NCBI RefSeq assembly: GCF_000506985.1
Contig: NZ_KI650979.1
Coordinates: 124,001-188,000 of the forward strand
From: Advenella kashmirensis W13003
GTDB taxonomy: Bacteria > Pseudomonadota > Gammaproteobacteria > Burkholderiales > Burkholderiaceae_B
Direction of reading: 5' to 3'
DNA: 64,000 nt
Part shown: positions 47,279 through 56,449 of the stretch, piece after piece
Layout of the letters: each line of letters starts with the position of its first letter
Numbering within the stretch: position 1 is the stretch's first letter
Position numbers and translations under genes: made by a program
The notes under the pieces: model-generated
Seen by the model: only the letters and a program-made list of their open reading frames with translations
The model's database searches: none
What the model was told of the DNA's origin: nothing

Positions 47279-49618
47279 ATGAACACCTCTTCCACTTCAC
47301 AATCAACACAGGCGCAATGCCCCTTCTCCGGTGCAGGCAGCAACGCGCCTGCTGGTTATCCGGTCAGTCCGCGCGCTGCGCAGTTCGATCCCTTCGAAGA
47401 TGCCTACCAGCAGGACCCGCCGGAATATGTGAAATGGTCTCGCGAAGAGGAACCGGTCTTTTTCAGTCCCAAACTGGGATACTGGGTGGTGACCCGCTAC
47501 GAAGACATCAAGCAGATATTTCGCGACAACATCACCTTCAGCCCCTCTATTGCACTTGAAAAAATCACACCGACCGGACCTGAAGCCAACGCTGTACTGG
47601 AGTCCTACAATTACGGCATGAGCCGGACACTGGTCAATGAGGATGAACCGGCACATATGCCACGCCGCCGCCTGCTGATGGAGCCGTTTACTGTCGATGC
47701 ACTCAAGCACCACGAGCCCATGGTGCGCCAGCTCACTCGCCAGTACGTCGACCAATTTGTCAATGATGGAAAAGCGGATCTGGTGGAACAGATGCTGTGG
47801 GAAGTCCCCTTGACCGTCGCCCTGCATTTTCTGGGCGTTCCGGAAGAAGACATGGACACCCTGCGCAAGTATTCCATCGCTCATACCGTCAATACCTGGG
47901 GTCGCCCGAAGCCGGAAGAACAGGTGGCTGTCGCGCATGCAGTGGGCAACTTCTGGCAACTGGCTGGCCAGATTCTGGAGAAAATGCGCAAGAATCCAGA
48001 GCAACCCGGCTGGATGCAATACGGTATTCGCATGCAGCAGACAAACCCGGAGGTGGTAACCGATTCCTACCTGCATTCCATGATGATGGCGGGCATTGTG
48101 GCTGCGCATGAAACCACGGCCAACGCCTCTGCCAACGCCATCAAACTGCTGCTGTCACACCCTCATGTCTGGCAGGAAATCTGTGAGGACCCGAGCCTGA
48201 TTCCCAACGCGGTGGAAGAATGCCTGCGTCATAACGGTTCGGTCGCAGCATGGCGCAGACTGGCGACACGTGATGTGCAAATCGGCGGCGTCGACATTGC
48301 AGCAGGTTCGAAATTGCTGATTGTGAGCTCATCGGCCAATCATGACGAACGTCATTTTGCCGATGCCGATCTGCTGGACATCCGGCGTGAAAATGCCAGC
48401 GACCAGTTGACCTTCGGCTATGGTTCCCATCAATGCATGGGCAAGAATCTGGCGCGCATGGAAATGCAGATTTTTCTTGAAGAGCTCACACTGCGCCTGC
48501 CCCATTTGAGATTATCAGAGCAGACGTTTACCTACGTACCCAACACCTCATTCCGGGGGCCGGAACATTTATGGGTCCATTGGGATCCTTCTGAGAATCC
48601 GGAACGCCACAACCCCGCTATCCTGGGCAAGCAACATCCGGTGCGGCTTGGCGAGCCTTCCACCCATTCATTGTCGCGCCAGGTTGTGGTTCAGGAAACA
48701 GAGATGCTGACGGACGACATCATGCGAATCCGTCTGGCGGCAGCCGACGGCCAGACGCTGCCCCGCTGGACGCCCGGATCTCATATTGACCTGGTGTGTG
48801 GCGATCTGGGTATTTCTCGACAATATTCACTTTGCGGCGACCCGACGAATCCTCAAGTGCTGGAGATTGCCGTCTTGCGCGAAGACGCAGGTCGCGGTGG
48901 CTCGGCATGGGTACATCAGCACATCCGTAGTGGACTTCCCTTGCACATTCGTGGTCCACGCAACCACTTTCACTTCGATGAGCAAACCAAAAAAGCCATC
49001 TTGATTGCAGGCGGCATCGGCATTACGCCTATCAGTGCAATGGCGCGCGCAGCCCGAGCGCGGGGAATGGACTACCAGATTCACTATTGCGGCCGCAGCC
49101 GCAAGAGTATGGCATTGCTCGCGTCGTTGCAAGAGCATGGTGATCGCTTGCATGTCTATCCTGCAGATGAAGGCCGGCGTGCAGATTTTGCCAGCCTGCT
49201 GGCCGCACCGGACGCCGACACGCAGATCTATGCCTGCGGCCCGCAACGCCTGACCGACTGTCTGCAGAAAATCTGCGAAAGCTGGCCGGACGACGCATTG
49301 CATATCGAACACTTTCATTCCACGCTGGGCAAACTCGATCCAGGCAAAGAACACGCGTTTGAGGCTGAACTGAAGCAGACAGGAATGACCGTTACCGTTG
49401 CCGCCGACCAAACACTACTGGAAGCCTTGCGCGCTGCCAATATCGACATCCAGAGCGACTGCGAAGAAGGCCTGTGCGGTTCCTGTGAAGTCAGCGTGCT
49501 GGCAGGTCAACCGGACCATAGGGATGTGGTGCTCACCCGCTCCGAGCGTATAGCGGGCAACAAAATGATGAGTTGCTGCTCCCGCGCCATAGACCAACGT
49601 ATTGTGCTGGATTTATGA
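47279..49618 (+). CDS. Self-sufficient cytochrome P450 (CYP116B type, P450-reductase-ferredoxin fusion)
   Basis: The 779-residue product fuses three units. The P450 domain (about residues 35-450) has the I-helix MMAGIVAAHETTANAS, the ExxR of K-helix EECLRHN, and the heme loop FGYGSHQCMGKNLAR with Cys386. The reductase domain (about 465-690) has FMN motif RQYSLCGDP and NAD(P) motif IAGGIGITPISAMA. The C-terminal plant-type 2Fe-2S ferredoxin has CEEGLCGSCEVSV and the fourth Cys near residue 765. This is the order of P450RhF/CYP116B. It hydroxylates or dealkylates using NADPH and O2 without partner proteins. Stop overlaps the IclR start. Substrate unknown. Confidence 0.93.
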   Translation: MNTSSTSQSTQAQCPFSGAGSNAPAGYPVSPRAAQFDPFEDAYQQDPPEYVKWSREEEPVFFSPKLGYWVVTRYEDIKQIFRDNITFSPSIALEKITPTGPEANAVLESYNYGMSRTLVNEDEPAHMPRRRLLMEPFTVDALKHHEPMVRQLTRQYVDQFVNDGKADLVEQMLWEVPLTVALHFLGVPEEDMDTLRKYSIAHTVNTWGRPKPEEQVAVAHAVGNFWQLAGQILEKMRKNPEQPGWMQYGIRMQQTNPEVVTDSYLHSMMMAGIVAAHETTANASANAIKLLLSHPHVWQEICEDPSLIPNAVEECLRHNGSVAAWRRLATRDVQIGGVDIAAGSKLLIVSSSANHDERHFADADLLDIRRENASDQLTFGYGSHQCMGKNLARMEMQIFLEELTLRLPHLRLSEQTFTYVPNTSFRGPEHLWVHWDPSENPERHNPAILGKQHPVRLGEPSTHSLSRQVVVQETEMLTDDIMRIRLAAADGQTLPRWTPGSHIDLVCGDLGISRQYSLCGDPTNPQVLEIAVLREDAGRGGSAWVHQHIRSGLPLHIRGPRNHFHFDEQTKKAILIAGGIGITPISAMARAARARGMDYQIHYCGRSRKSMALLASLQEHGDRLHVYPADEGRRADFASLLAAPDADTQIYACGPQRLTDCLQKICESWPDDALHIEHFHSTLGKLDPGKEHAFEAELKQTGMTVTVAADQTLLEALRAANIDIQSDCEEGLCGSCEVSVLAGQPDHRDVVLTRSERIAGNKMMSCCSRAIDQRIVLDL

Positions 49619-50424
49619 CCGTCACCACCACGACTCCCATCCGTAACCGCGAACGTCGGCAAAGCGTACAGGCAGCCGACACCGTGGTCGCCGTGCTTAA
49701 AGGGCTGTCCAGCCTGGGAGGGAGCGCCAGCCTGACCGGGCTGGCCTTACATCTGGACGAAAATCCTGCCAAAGTCCATCGCTACCTGGTGAGCCTGATG
49801 GACGGCGGGCTGGTAACACAAAACGCCAATACCCAACAATACACGCTCGGTCTGGAGTCAATGCTGATCGGCCTCGCAGCCATGCGACAAGCCGACCCCG
49901 TCAGAATAGCCGAGCCTGCCCTGATACATCTGCGCGAGCAATTGGGCATTACCAGTTTTATTGCTGTCATGGGCAACAAAGGCCCGACGATCGTGCGTAT
50001 GGAAGAGCCCAGCCTGCCGGTGACCGTAAACGTGCGGGTGGGCTCAGTCCTCTCTTTTCTGTGGTCGGCCACGGGTGGAGTGTTTCTGGGGCTGCACGAC
50101 GAGCCCGGGGTTCGCGCAATGGCAAGACTGGAATTTGATGCACTGGACAAAACCCAGAACCCACCCGCAGCATTCGATGTCCTGGTTACGCAGTTGCATG
50201 ATGAAATACATCAATTTCAGTGTGTTTGCGTCAGGGACACCAATCTGAAAGGCATCAGCGCCGTCGCCGCGCCGGTATTTAATTATGCCGGGCAACTGGC
50301 TGCCGTGCTCACCGCCCTGGGCGCCAGCGGCGGCTTTGATACGTCGCTGGACGGGCCGATTGCCATCGCCGTTCGTGAACAGGCGCAACGCATCAGCCGG
50401 CAGCTGGGCTACAGCGTGCCGTGA
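49615..50424 (+). CDS. IclR-family transcriptional regulator
   Basis: The 269-residue product has the N-terminal winged helix (VVAVLKGLSSLGGSASLTGLALHLDENPAKVHRYLVSL, about residues 20-75) and the C-terminal IclR effector domain, with WSATGGVFLGLHDEPGVRAM and ISAVAAPVFNYAGQLAAV. ATG 49615 shares ATGA with the P450 stop, so it is the last gene of that operon and likely autoregulates it. TTACGCAAT repeats upstream of the Bug gene are its candidate operator. Convergent with a LysR gene, 20 bp apart. Confidence 0.9.
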   Translation: MTVTTTTPIRNRERRQSVQAADTVVAVLKGLSSLGGSASLTGLALHLDENPAKVHRYLVSLMDGGLVTQNANTQQYTLGLESMLIGLAAMRQADPVRIAEPALIHLREQLGITSFIAVMGNKGPTIVRMEEPSLPVTVNVRVGSVLSFLWSATGGVFLGLHDEPGVRAMARLEFDALDKTQNPPAAFDVLVTQLHDEIHQFQCVCVRDTNLKGISAVAAPVFNYAGQLAAVLTALGASGGFDTSLDGPIAIAVREQAQRISRQLGYSVP

Positions 50425-50444
50425 GGAATGAGTTCTGTTCCGCG

Positions 50445-51365
50445 TTATAGTACCCAATCCCGATCCGCAGCCCATGCGGTGATTGATCGCTCAGTATCAC
50501 GGCCTTCCTTTTGCAACCATTTGCAAAATTCGGAAGCCGGCGACGCTGCCCGCAGCGGGGCGGTGCTGTTGGCATAATATGTCCGCCGTTTTATACCCAG
50601 GGGGCCGAACGGAACGCAGAGGCGACCGGAAATAATGTCGTCTATTGCTAAAAACAATGGAACCATGGCCAATCCCAATCCCTCCGACGCGGCTTGCAAA
50701 GCGAAGTACATTTGTTCGAATCTCAGCATATTGGCCGGTTTCAGATCGGGCACGCCGGTTGCTCCCAGCCATTCACTCCATGAGTACGGTTCGGTGGCGT
50801 AACTGATGAGCGTATGCGCCTCCAAATCACGCGGATGGATCAGGTGCATGGTTTCCTGCAGGTCGACGTGACAGATTGGAGCAATGATCTCGGTCATGAA
50901 CGGAACCGACTTGAAGTGACTCAGCGGCCCGTGCTGTCCGCGAATGGCAATATCATATGTATTCTCCTGAAAATTGAGCGGATCCACCGACGTCGTCAGG
51001 CGTACTTCAACATCCGGATATCTGCGCTGAAAAGCCGAGAGGCGCGGAATCAGCCAGCGCATTGTAAATGTGGGAGGCGCATTGGCGCGCAGCACGACTG
51101 GCGAAGCCTGCTTCGTCACATGTATTGATGCGGCCACAAGGCGGTCGAGTGCTGCCGATACCTCAATGAGATACCCACGACCCGCTTCCGTAAGCGTCAA
51201 TTGTGATGGGGCTCTGTGAAATAGAGCGACACCCAGCCATTCTTCCAACAGCGCGACCTGGCGGCTAACGGCCCCATGGGTCACGTTCAGTTCCGCTGCG
51301 GCTTTGGTAAAGCTAACATGACGCGCTGCCACTTCGAACGCTCGCACGGCATTGAGTGGAGGCAT
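50445..51365 (-). CDS. LysR-family regulator (GcvA-like)
   Basis: The 306-residue product begins MPPLNAVRAFEVAARHVSFTKAAAELNVTHGAVSRQVALLE, the GcvA-type LysR signature, followed by VRLTTSVDPLNFQENTYDIAIRGQ of the effector domain. ATG 51365 is used; the frame is open to 51419 and an AGGAG lies 17 nt upstream of 51365, farther than usual, so the exact start is uncertain. It is divergent from the molybdenum hydroxylase operon with a 353-bp gap and is the likely regulator. Confidence 0.87.
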   Translation of the reverse strand: MPPLNAVRAFEVAARHVSFTKAAAELNVTHGAVSRQVALLEEWLGVALFHRAPSQLTLTEAGRGYLIEVSAALDRLVAASIHVTKQASPVVLRANAPPTFTMRWLIPRLSAFQRRYPDVEVRLTTSVDPLNFQENTYDIAIRGQHGPLSHFKSVPFMTEIIAPICHVDLQETMHLIHPRDLEAHTLISYATEPYSWSEWLGATGVPDLKPANMLRFEQMYFALQAASEGLGLAMVPLFLAIDDIISGRLCVPFGPLGIKRRTYYANSTAPLRAASPASEFCKWLQKEGRDTERSITAWAADRDWVL

Positions 51366-51718
51366 TTTTTTGATGAGAGGTCTCCTTTTTCCAGACTTTC
51401 CAGCGTAACGTAACCGCACGCCGCGTTGATATTATTACGTCGCCGCGAAACCTTCAACCTCTTCGTGGCCCGCAACGCCGCCAGGTCTACTCCACCTTTG
51501 CGGTCACTGCGTTCATTCTCGCGGGAGCATGAGAATAACTCACGCTCCCCCAAATTAAGTCGTTTGCTGCGTCCGACTGCTGCACTGATAATTTGCAGGA
51601 CAGAATCAATTTTCGCTTCACACGCGTTCAAGATGAGAATGATGGATAGCAACCCCTTTTGTGCGATAAACCCCGGCGTTGTGCGTAGCACAGTGGCGCC
51701 TCAAAGGCGGACCACTTT
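51366..51718. promoter_or_regulatory. Divergent regulatory region with a long inverted repeat
   Basis: No supported gene. GGGAGCATGAG (51523-51533) and CTCACGCTCCC (51539-51549) form an 11-bp inverted repeat with one mismatch and a 5-bp centre. It lies about 160 bp upstream of the LysR start and 170 bp upstream of the molybdenum hydroxylase operon. It may be a LysR operator or an RNA hairpin. A 98-codon plus-strand frame (51426-51722) overlaps the next gene and looks spurious. Confidence 0.5.
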
Positions 51719-52624
51719 ATGAAAGCCGCCCCTTTTGAATATGTTCTGGCCGAAACCACCGGCCACGCACTGGAATTCCTGGACCAGTATGGCATGGAAG
51801 CGAGAACCCTGGCCGGAGGCCAGAGCCTGGTCCCGATGATGGCCATGCGACTGGCGCGCCCTGCCATGCTTTTGGATATCAATCGCCTGGTGGAACTTAA
51901 ACATGTGGACATAAGCGACAACGCAGTATCAATGGGCGCGACAACCCGACAGCGCACCATTGAGGACAGCGTTGACGTGCACAAAGCGATTCCTCTGGTA
52001 CGCGATGCCCTGCGCTGGGTGGGTCATACCCAGACACGCAACCGCGGCACGATCGGCGGCAGCCTTGTCCATGCGGACCCATCCGCCGAACTGCCCCTGG
52101 CCGCGGTTGTGTTGAATGCCAAGCTGCATCTGAGCAGTCTGGCGCAAGGTGAACGTCAGATTGACGCCCAGGACTTCTTTCTGGGTCCGATGTTCACCGT
52201 GACATCTGAAACCGAGTGTCTGACCCGTATTGAGTGGCCTGTCTGGCAAGGCAATGGCATCGTCACCGCTTTTGACGAAACGTCCATGCGCCACGGCGAT
52301 TTCGCCATGGCATCGGCAGCCTGTCAATTACAGATCGACGAGGATGGCGTCTGCCGACGCGCCGCCATAGGAATGGGTGGCGTCGATGGCGTGCCGCGAT
52401 CTTTTCCTGAATTGGCGCAGGAACTCGTAGGGCAGCGCATCAATCCGCGAATGGCTTTGGAGGTAGCACATTGCGCCGCACAGCAGACCGAACCAGGGTC
52501 CGATCTCCACGCCAGCGCAGAGTATCGCCGGCATCTTGCCGTTGTGATGCTATCGAGAGTATTGGCCGCAGCATCGAATTCGGGCCCGACCGATACAACT
52601 GCGTCCGCCGTCCAAGTCCAGTAA
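51719..52624 (+). CDS. Molybdenum hydroxylase, FAD-binding medium subunit
   Basis: The 301-residue product has the CoxM/xanthine dehydrogenase FAD domain: AGGQSLVPMMAMRLARP and the second FAD site TRNRGTIGGSLVHADPSAELP, then a C-terminal CO-dehydrogenase flavoprotein domain (GVCRRAAIGMGGVDGVPRSFPELA). It passes electrons from the 2Fe-2S subunit to an acceptor. It is followed 10 bp later by the 2Fe-2S subunit. First gene of the operon. Confidence 0.9.
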   Translation: MKAAPFEYVLAETTGHALEFLDQYGMEARTLAGGQSLVPMMAMRLARPAMLLDINRLVELKHVDISDNAVSMGATTRQRTIEDSVDVHKAIPLVRDALRWVGHTQTRNRGTIGGSLVHADPSAELPLAAVVLNAKLHLSSLAQGERQIDAQDFFLGPMFTVTSETECLTRIEWPVWQGNGIVTAFDETSMRHGDFAMASAACQLQIDEDGVCRRAAIGMGGVDGVPRSFPELAQELVGQRINPRMALEVAHCAAQQTEPGSDLHASAEYRRHLAVVMLSRVLAAASNSGPTDTTASAVQVQ

Positions 52625-52634
52625 AGGAGTTTTC

Positions 52635-53186
52635 ATGCAACCCCCACTCGTATCAGTCGAGATCAAAATCAATGGCCTGATCCGGACTCAGACAATAGAG
52701 CCGCGCACCACACTGATCGATTTTCTCCGTGATCATCTGGGACTCACGGGCACACACGCAGGATGCGAACATGGTGTCTGCGGGGCCTGTTCGGTGTTGC
52801 TCGACGGCGATCCTGTCAGATCCTGCTGCATGTTCGCAGTACAGGCCAACGGGATGTCCGTTACCACCGTGGAAGGTCTGGCGCCGCAACGCGGCTGTCT
52901 GTCCAAAATCCAGGATGCCTTCTGCGAAACACATGCGCTCCAGTGCGGCTACTGTACCCCAGGCATGCTTATTGCCTGCCACGCCCTGGTGGATAAAACG
53001 CCTCAGCCGGACGAAGCCCAGATACGCGATGCCATCGGCGGGAATCTTTGCCGATGCACCGGGTACCAGCAGATTGTAGATGCAGTAAAACTGGCTACGA
53101 CGCCTGGATACCAAATCAAAGAAGCGTCCGCTACTGCCACCCGAAAAATGGCGAAAACCGTTATTCCGGGAGACTCGAATGACTGA
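52635..53186 (+). CDS. Molybdenum hydroxylase, 2Fe-2S small subunit
   Basis: The 183-residue product has two 2Fe-2S domains: plant-type CEHGVCGACSVLLDG plus a fourth Cys (VRSC), and helical CGYCTPGMLIACHAL with NLCRCTGYQQIV. Order and spacing match CoxS/XdhC-type small subunits. It is slightly longer than usual at the C-terminus. Its stop overlaps the large-subunit start by 8 bp. Confidence 0.93.
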   Translation: MQPPLVSVEIKINGLIRTQTIEPRTTLIDFLRDHLGLTGTHAGCEHGVCGACSVLLDGDPVRSCCMFAVQANGMSVTTVEGLAPQRGCLSKIQDAFCETHALQCGYCTPGMLIACHALVDKTPQPDEAQIRDAIGGNLCRCTGYQQIVDAVKLATTPGYQIKEASATATRKMAKTVIPGDSND

Positions 53187-55602
53187 TCCCCGGCACCCTG
53201 CATATAACGCTTTCAAATATATCGGTCGCCGCCGTCGGGCCGTGGAGCACCGGCGCTTTGTCACGGGTCAGGGACATTATGCCGCCGACGTTGCCTTGCC
53301 GGGCCTCTTGCATGTGGCGATCGTCGCCAGCCCCTACGCAAGCGCACGCATCGTCTCTATCGAGACTGCGGAAGCGCTTGCCATGCCCGGTGTGCACGAC
53401 GTGCTGACAGGAGAAGAACTGACCAGCCAAATCGAGCCGATGCTGCCCGGGGTCGACGCTCCGAAAGTAGCCCGCTATCCGCTGGCAAGCGGCGTGGTGC
53501 GATATGCGGGTGAATGGGTGGCTGCAGTCGTTGCCGACACGCGTGCGCTGGCCGAAGACGCGGCCGAAAGGGTTTTGGTCGAATACGAGCAGACCCCGCA
53601 TGTGATGGATACAGAGGCGGCGATGGCAGAAGATGCCCCCCAGGTTCATCCCGCACATGGCCACAATATCATCTGGCATCGCAAGTTTGTGTGGGGGCCG
53701 GTAGATGACCATTTTTCCGGCGCCGACCATCAGCTGAGCTACCGCGCCCGCTGGGCCCGCAGCTCCACGGTTCCCATCGAGACGTTTGTGGCGACATGCG
53801 CATGGAGCGATGCGACGCAAATCCTGGACGTATGGGCATCTATTCAAATGCCGAAATATCCGGATCTGCTCGCCAAATGCCTGCGCCTGCCGGGCAACAG
53901 CGTGCGGGTCCACTTCGATGTGGACGTAGGCGGCAGCTATGGCGTCAAGCGCGGTCTGAAGCATTCCATTTTAGTGGGCTATCTTGCGAAGAAACTGGGC
54001 CGCCCGGTGCGCTTTCTCGAAGATCGACTGGAAAATATGCGTGGCGGGGACATGCAGGGCCCTGACCGTATATTCGATGTAACGCTGGCCTTTGACGGCG
54101 ATGGCACGATCCGTTCCATGCGCATGCGTGCAATAGATGATATCGGCGCCTACTCCGGGCGCTCTCCCTTGCAACTGGGCAAGCCTGTAGGCGCTATCGT
54201 GGGGCCTTATCGAATCGGAAGCGTGGAGTACGACGCCTATTCAGTCATGACCAACAAAACGCCGCAGGAGGCGGTCAGGGGTTTTGGTCAGGCGCCGACC
54301 AACTATGCCATAGAAACAGGCATGGACAAGGTTGCACGTTTTCTGAATATGGACCGCATTGCATTGCGGCGCAAGAATTTGATCGGGAAAGACGAATTTC
54401 CCTATCTGATTCCAAGTGGCACTCACTATGATTCGGGCGATTACGAAACGGTGCTGGACAAGGCCCTGGCCGCTGCGCCTTACGAAGAAATATTGAAACA
54501 ACGCGATCTAATGCGTGCGCAGGGCAAACTTGCCGGCATCGGGATTGCGACCTGTCTGGAACCATCGGGTGGCAACTCGGCATTCGAACCGCTCTTTAAC
54601 GCCAAAAACGAAACCACCACCTGGATGGACGCATGTCTGATCCGCATTGATCTGAACGGTGCCGTCACCGCGCTGATGGGCACGTCCACCTCGGGTCAGG
54701 CGCATGAGACACTCGTATCTACCGTCGTTGGAGAAATACTGCAGAGGGAACCCGATACGGTGCGGGTATTGCACGCCGATTCGCTCAACGCGCTTCCGTC
54801 CAACAGCCCGGTAGGCAGTCGCATGGCCATCATGCTGGGAGGAGCGGCCGCCGGCGCCGCAAAGATACTCAAAGCAAAGTTGCTGGCGATCGCAGCGCAT
54901 AACTTCAAGGTAAGCGACGATGCGCTCACTTACGAAGATGGCGATATTTTCCTGCGGAGCGAGCCGACACAGCGTCTTTCCTGGAAGGCCCTCGTCGAAA
55001 TCGCGCATCGCAAATATCACTGCATGCCGGCAGGCATGGAACCCGGCCTGCAGGAAAAGTTCTGCTGGGAGGTACCGACCGGCGGCAAACTTCCGACCGA
55101 GGATGGCCGCGTACAAATGTACCCATGTCACTCTTTCGAATGCCATGTCGTTCTAGCCAGTATTGACGTCGATACCGGAAAAGCGACCTTGCACCGGTAT
55201 GTGGTCGGCCACGATTGCGGCGTCATGATCAGTCCGGACGTCGTGCATGGCATGACCTACGGTGGTGTGGCGCATGGCCTGGGCGCAGCGCTTCTCGAGA
55301 AGTTCGCTTACTCGGATGAAGGCCAGTTGCTCTCGGGCACCTTTATGGATTATCTGCTGCCAAGCTCCGAAGAAGTCCCGTCGATCACAATCGTGGATCA
55401 CTGCACGCCTTCTCCGCTTACGGTCTTCGGTCAAAAAGGCTCCGGCGAAGCGGGCTATCTGGGCGGCCCGGCAGCCATCGCCAGTGCACTGAACGATGCG
55501 CTTGCGACTGTCGATGTTTCCGTCGACGAACTTCCAATGACCCCACAATCGATCTGGCGTGTATTGCGTCCAGCCTCTCTTTTGACAAAGGAAACAATAT
55601 GA
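53179..55602 (+). CDS. Molybdenum hydroxylase, large (molybdopterin) subunit
   Basis: The 807-residue product has the a/b hammerhead domain (RRAVEHRRFVTGQGHYAADVALPGLLHV onward) and the Mo-cofactor domain. The family's proposed catalytic Glu is Glu757 in GSGEAGYLGGP. The loop that in CO dehydrogenase carries AYXCSFR reads VRGFGQAPTNYA here, so this is not a form I CO dehydrogenase; a hydroxylase of an N-heterocycle or aromatic CoA/acid is more likely. Stop overlaps the hydrolase start (ATGA). Confidence 0.92.
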   Translation: MTDPRHPAYNAFKYIGRRRRAVEHRRFVTGQGHYAADVALPGLLHVAIVASPYASARIVSIETAEALAMPGVHDVLTGEELTSQIEPMLPGVDAPKVARYPLASGVVRYAGEWVAAVVADTRALAEDAAERVLVEYEQTPHVMDTEAAMAEDAPQVHPAHGHNIIWHRKFVWGPVDDHFSGADHQLSYRARWARSSTVPIETFVATCAWSDATQILDVWASIQMPKYPDLLAKCLRLPGNSVRVHFDVDVGGSYGVKRGLKHSILVGYLAKKLGRPVRFLEDRLENMRGGDMQGPDRIFDVTLAFDGDGTIRSMRMRAIDDIGAYSGRSPLQLGKPVGAIVGPYRIGSVEYDAYSVMTNKTPQEAVRGFGQAPTNYAIETGMDKVARFLNMDRIALRRKNLIGKDEFPYLIPSGTHYDSGDYETVLDKALAAAPYEEILKQRDLMRAQGKLAGIGIATCLEPSGGNSAFEPLFNAKNETTTWMDACLIRIDLNGAVTALMGTSTSGQAHETLVSTVVGEILQREPDTVRVLHADSLNALPSNSPVGSRMAIMLGGAAAGAAKILKAKLLAIAAHNFKVSDDALTYEDGDIFLRSEPTQRLSWKALVEIAHRKYHCMPAGMEPGLQEKFCWEVPTGGKLPTEDGRVQMYPCHSFECHVVLASIDVDTGKATLHRYVVGHDCGVMISPDVVHGMTYGGVAHGLGAALLEKFAYSDEGQLLSGTFMDYLLPSSEEVPSITIVDHCTPSPLTVFGQKGSGEAGYLGGPAAIASALNDALATVDVSVDELPMTPQSIWRVLRPASLLTKETI

Positions 55603-56417
55603 TCGACGCTTTAGAGCGCCATACCATACGTGGCGTGACCGCCGAACTGGCAGTTTATCTTCAGGGTCCGCAGGACGGCACACCCGTCATCATGACGCAC
55701 TCCATCCTTTCCTCCAGCGCAATGTGGGACGAGCAGGCAATTCTGCTGGCTGAAAAGGGTTTTCGCGTCATCCGTTTCGATACCGCCGGACATGGCAAGT
55801 CCTCGGCTCCTGCTGCTATTTTCACGATGGACGAGCTCGCGGCCGATACGGTTGCAGTGCTCGAAGCGCTGGATATTCGCAGCGCACACTATGTGGGTTT
55901 ATCGCTGGGTGGCATGAGCGGATTTGGTTTCGGCATCCTCCATAGTGGGTGCGCTTTGAGCCTTGTGCTATGCGATGCTCGCGCTGACGCGCCGGCAGAG
56001 GTCGCGTTACCGTGGGATGACCGTATTGCGTTAGCGGAACAGCATGCCAGTTGCGCGCCGCTTGCCGATCCGACGATAGCGCGCTGGTTTGGCGAATCGT
56101 TTCTGAAAAAGCGCCCGGACGTTGGAGAGCGATTCCGCTCGATTGCCCGACATACATCAGTGCAAGGGTTTGTCTGTAGTGCACTTGCCATTCAATCGCT
56201 CAATTACCTGGGCGATGTCGGCAATATCGAGGCCCCCACCACTTTCATTGTCGGCGCCAACGACGGCGTACTTCCCGAAGCGATGCGTGACATCCAGGCG
56301 CGGGTTTCCGGCTCTGCACTGGACGTCATTCCCAATGCGGGCCATCTTCCCAACATTGATCAGCCAGACGCCTTTAACGCAGCCCTGATGCGCCACTTTG
56401 AACGTCTGGCCGTATGA
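55599..56417 (+). CDS. Alpha/beta hydrolase (3-oxoadipate enol-lactonase-like)
   Basis: The 272-residue product has the alpha/beta hydrolase core: SILSSSAMWDEQAILLAEKGFRVI, FDTAGHGKSSAP, the nucleophile elbow GLSLGGMSG, the acid near VGANDGVLPEA, and the catalytic His in PNAGHLPNID. PcaD-type lactonases have this arrangement. Coupled to the molybdenum hydroxylase, so it probably hydrolyses a lactone or ester downstream of the hydroxylation. The precise substrate is unknown. Confidence 0.85.
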   Translation: MIDALERHTIRGVTAELAVYLQGPQDGTPVIMTHSILSSSAMWDEQAILLAEKGFRVIRFDTAGHGKSSAPAAIFTMDELAADTVAVLEALDIRSAHYVGLSLGGMSGFGFGILHSGCALSLVLCDARADAPAEVALPWDDRIALAEQHASCAPLADPTIARWFGESFLKKRPDVGERFRSIARHTSVQGFVCSALAIQSLNYLGDVGNIEAPTTFIVGANDGVLPEAMRDIQARVSGSALDVIPNAGHLPNIDQPDAFNAALMRHFERLAV

Positions 56418-56449
56418 CACCGTTTTCAAACCCACTGGAGCTTTCCCCT

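Noticed and set aside
53179-55602. Form I carbon monoxide dehydrogenase
   Set aside because: The active-site loop AYXCSFR is absent, reading VRGFGQAPTNYA instead, although CoxG-like protein is next door.
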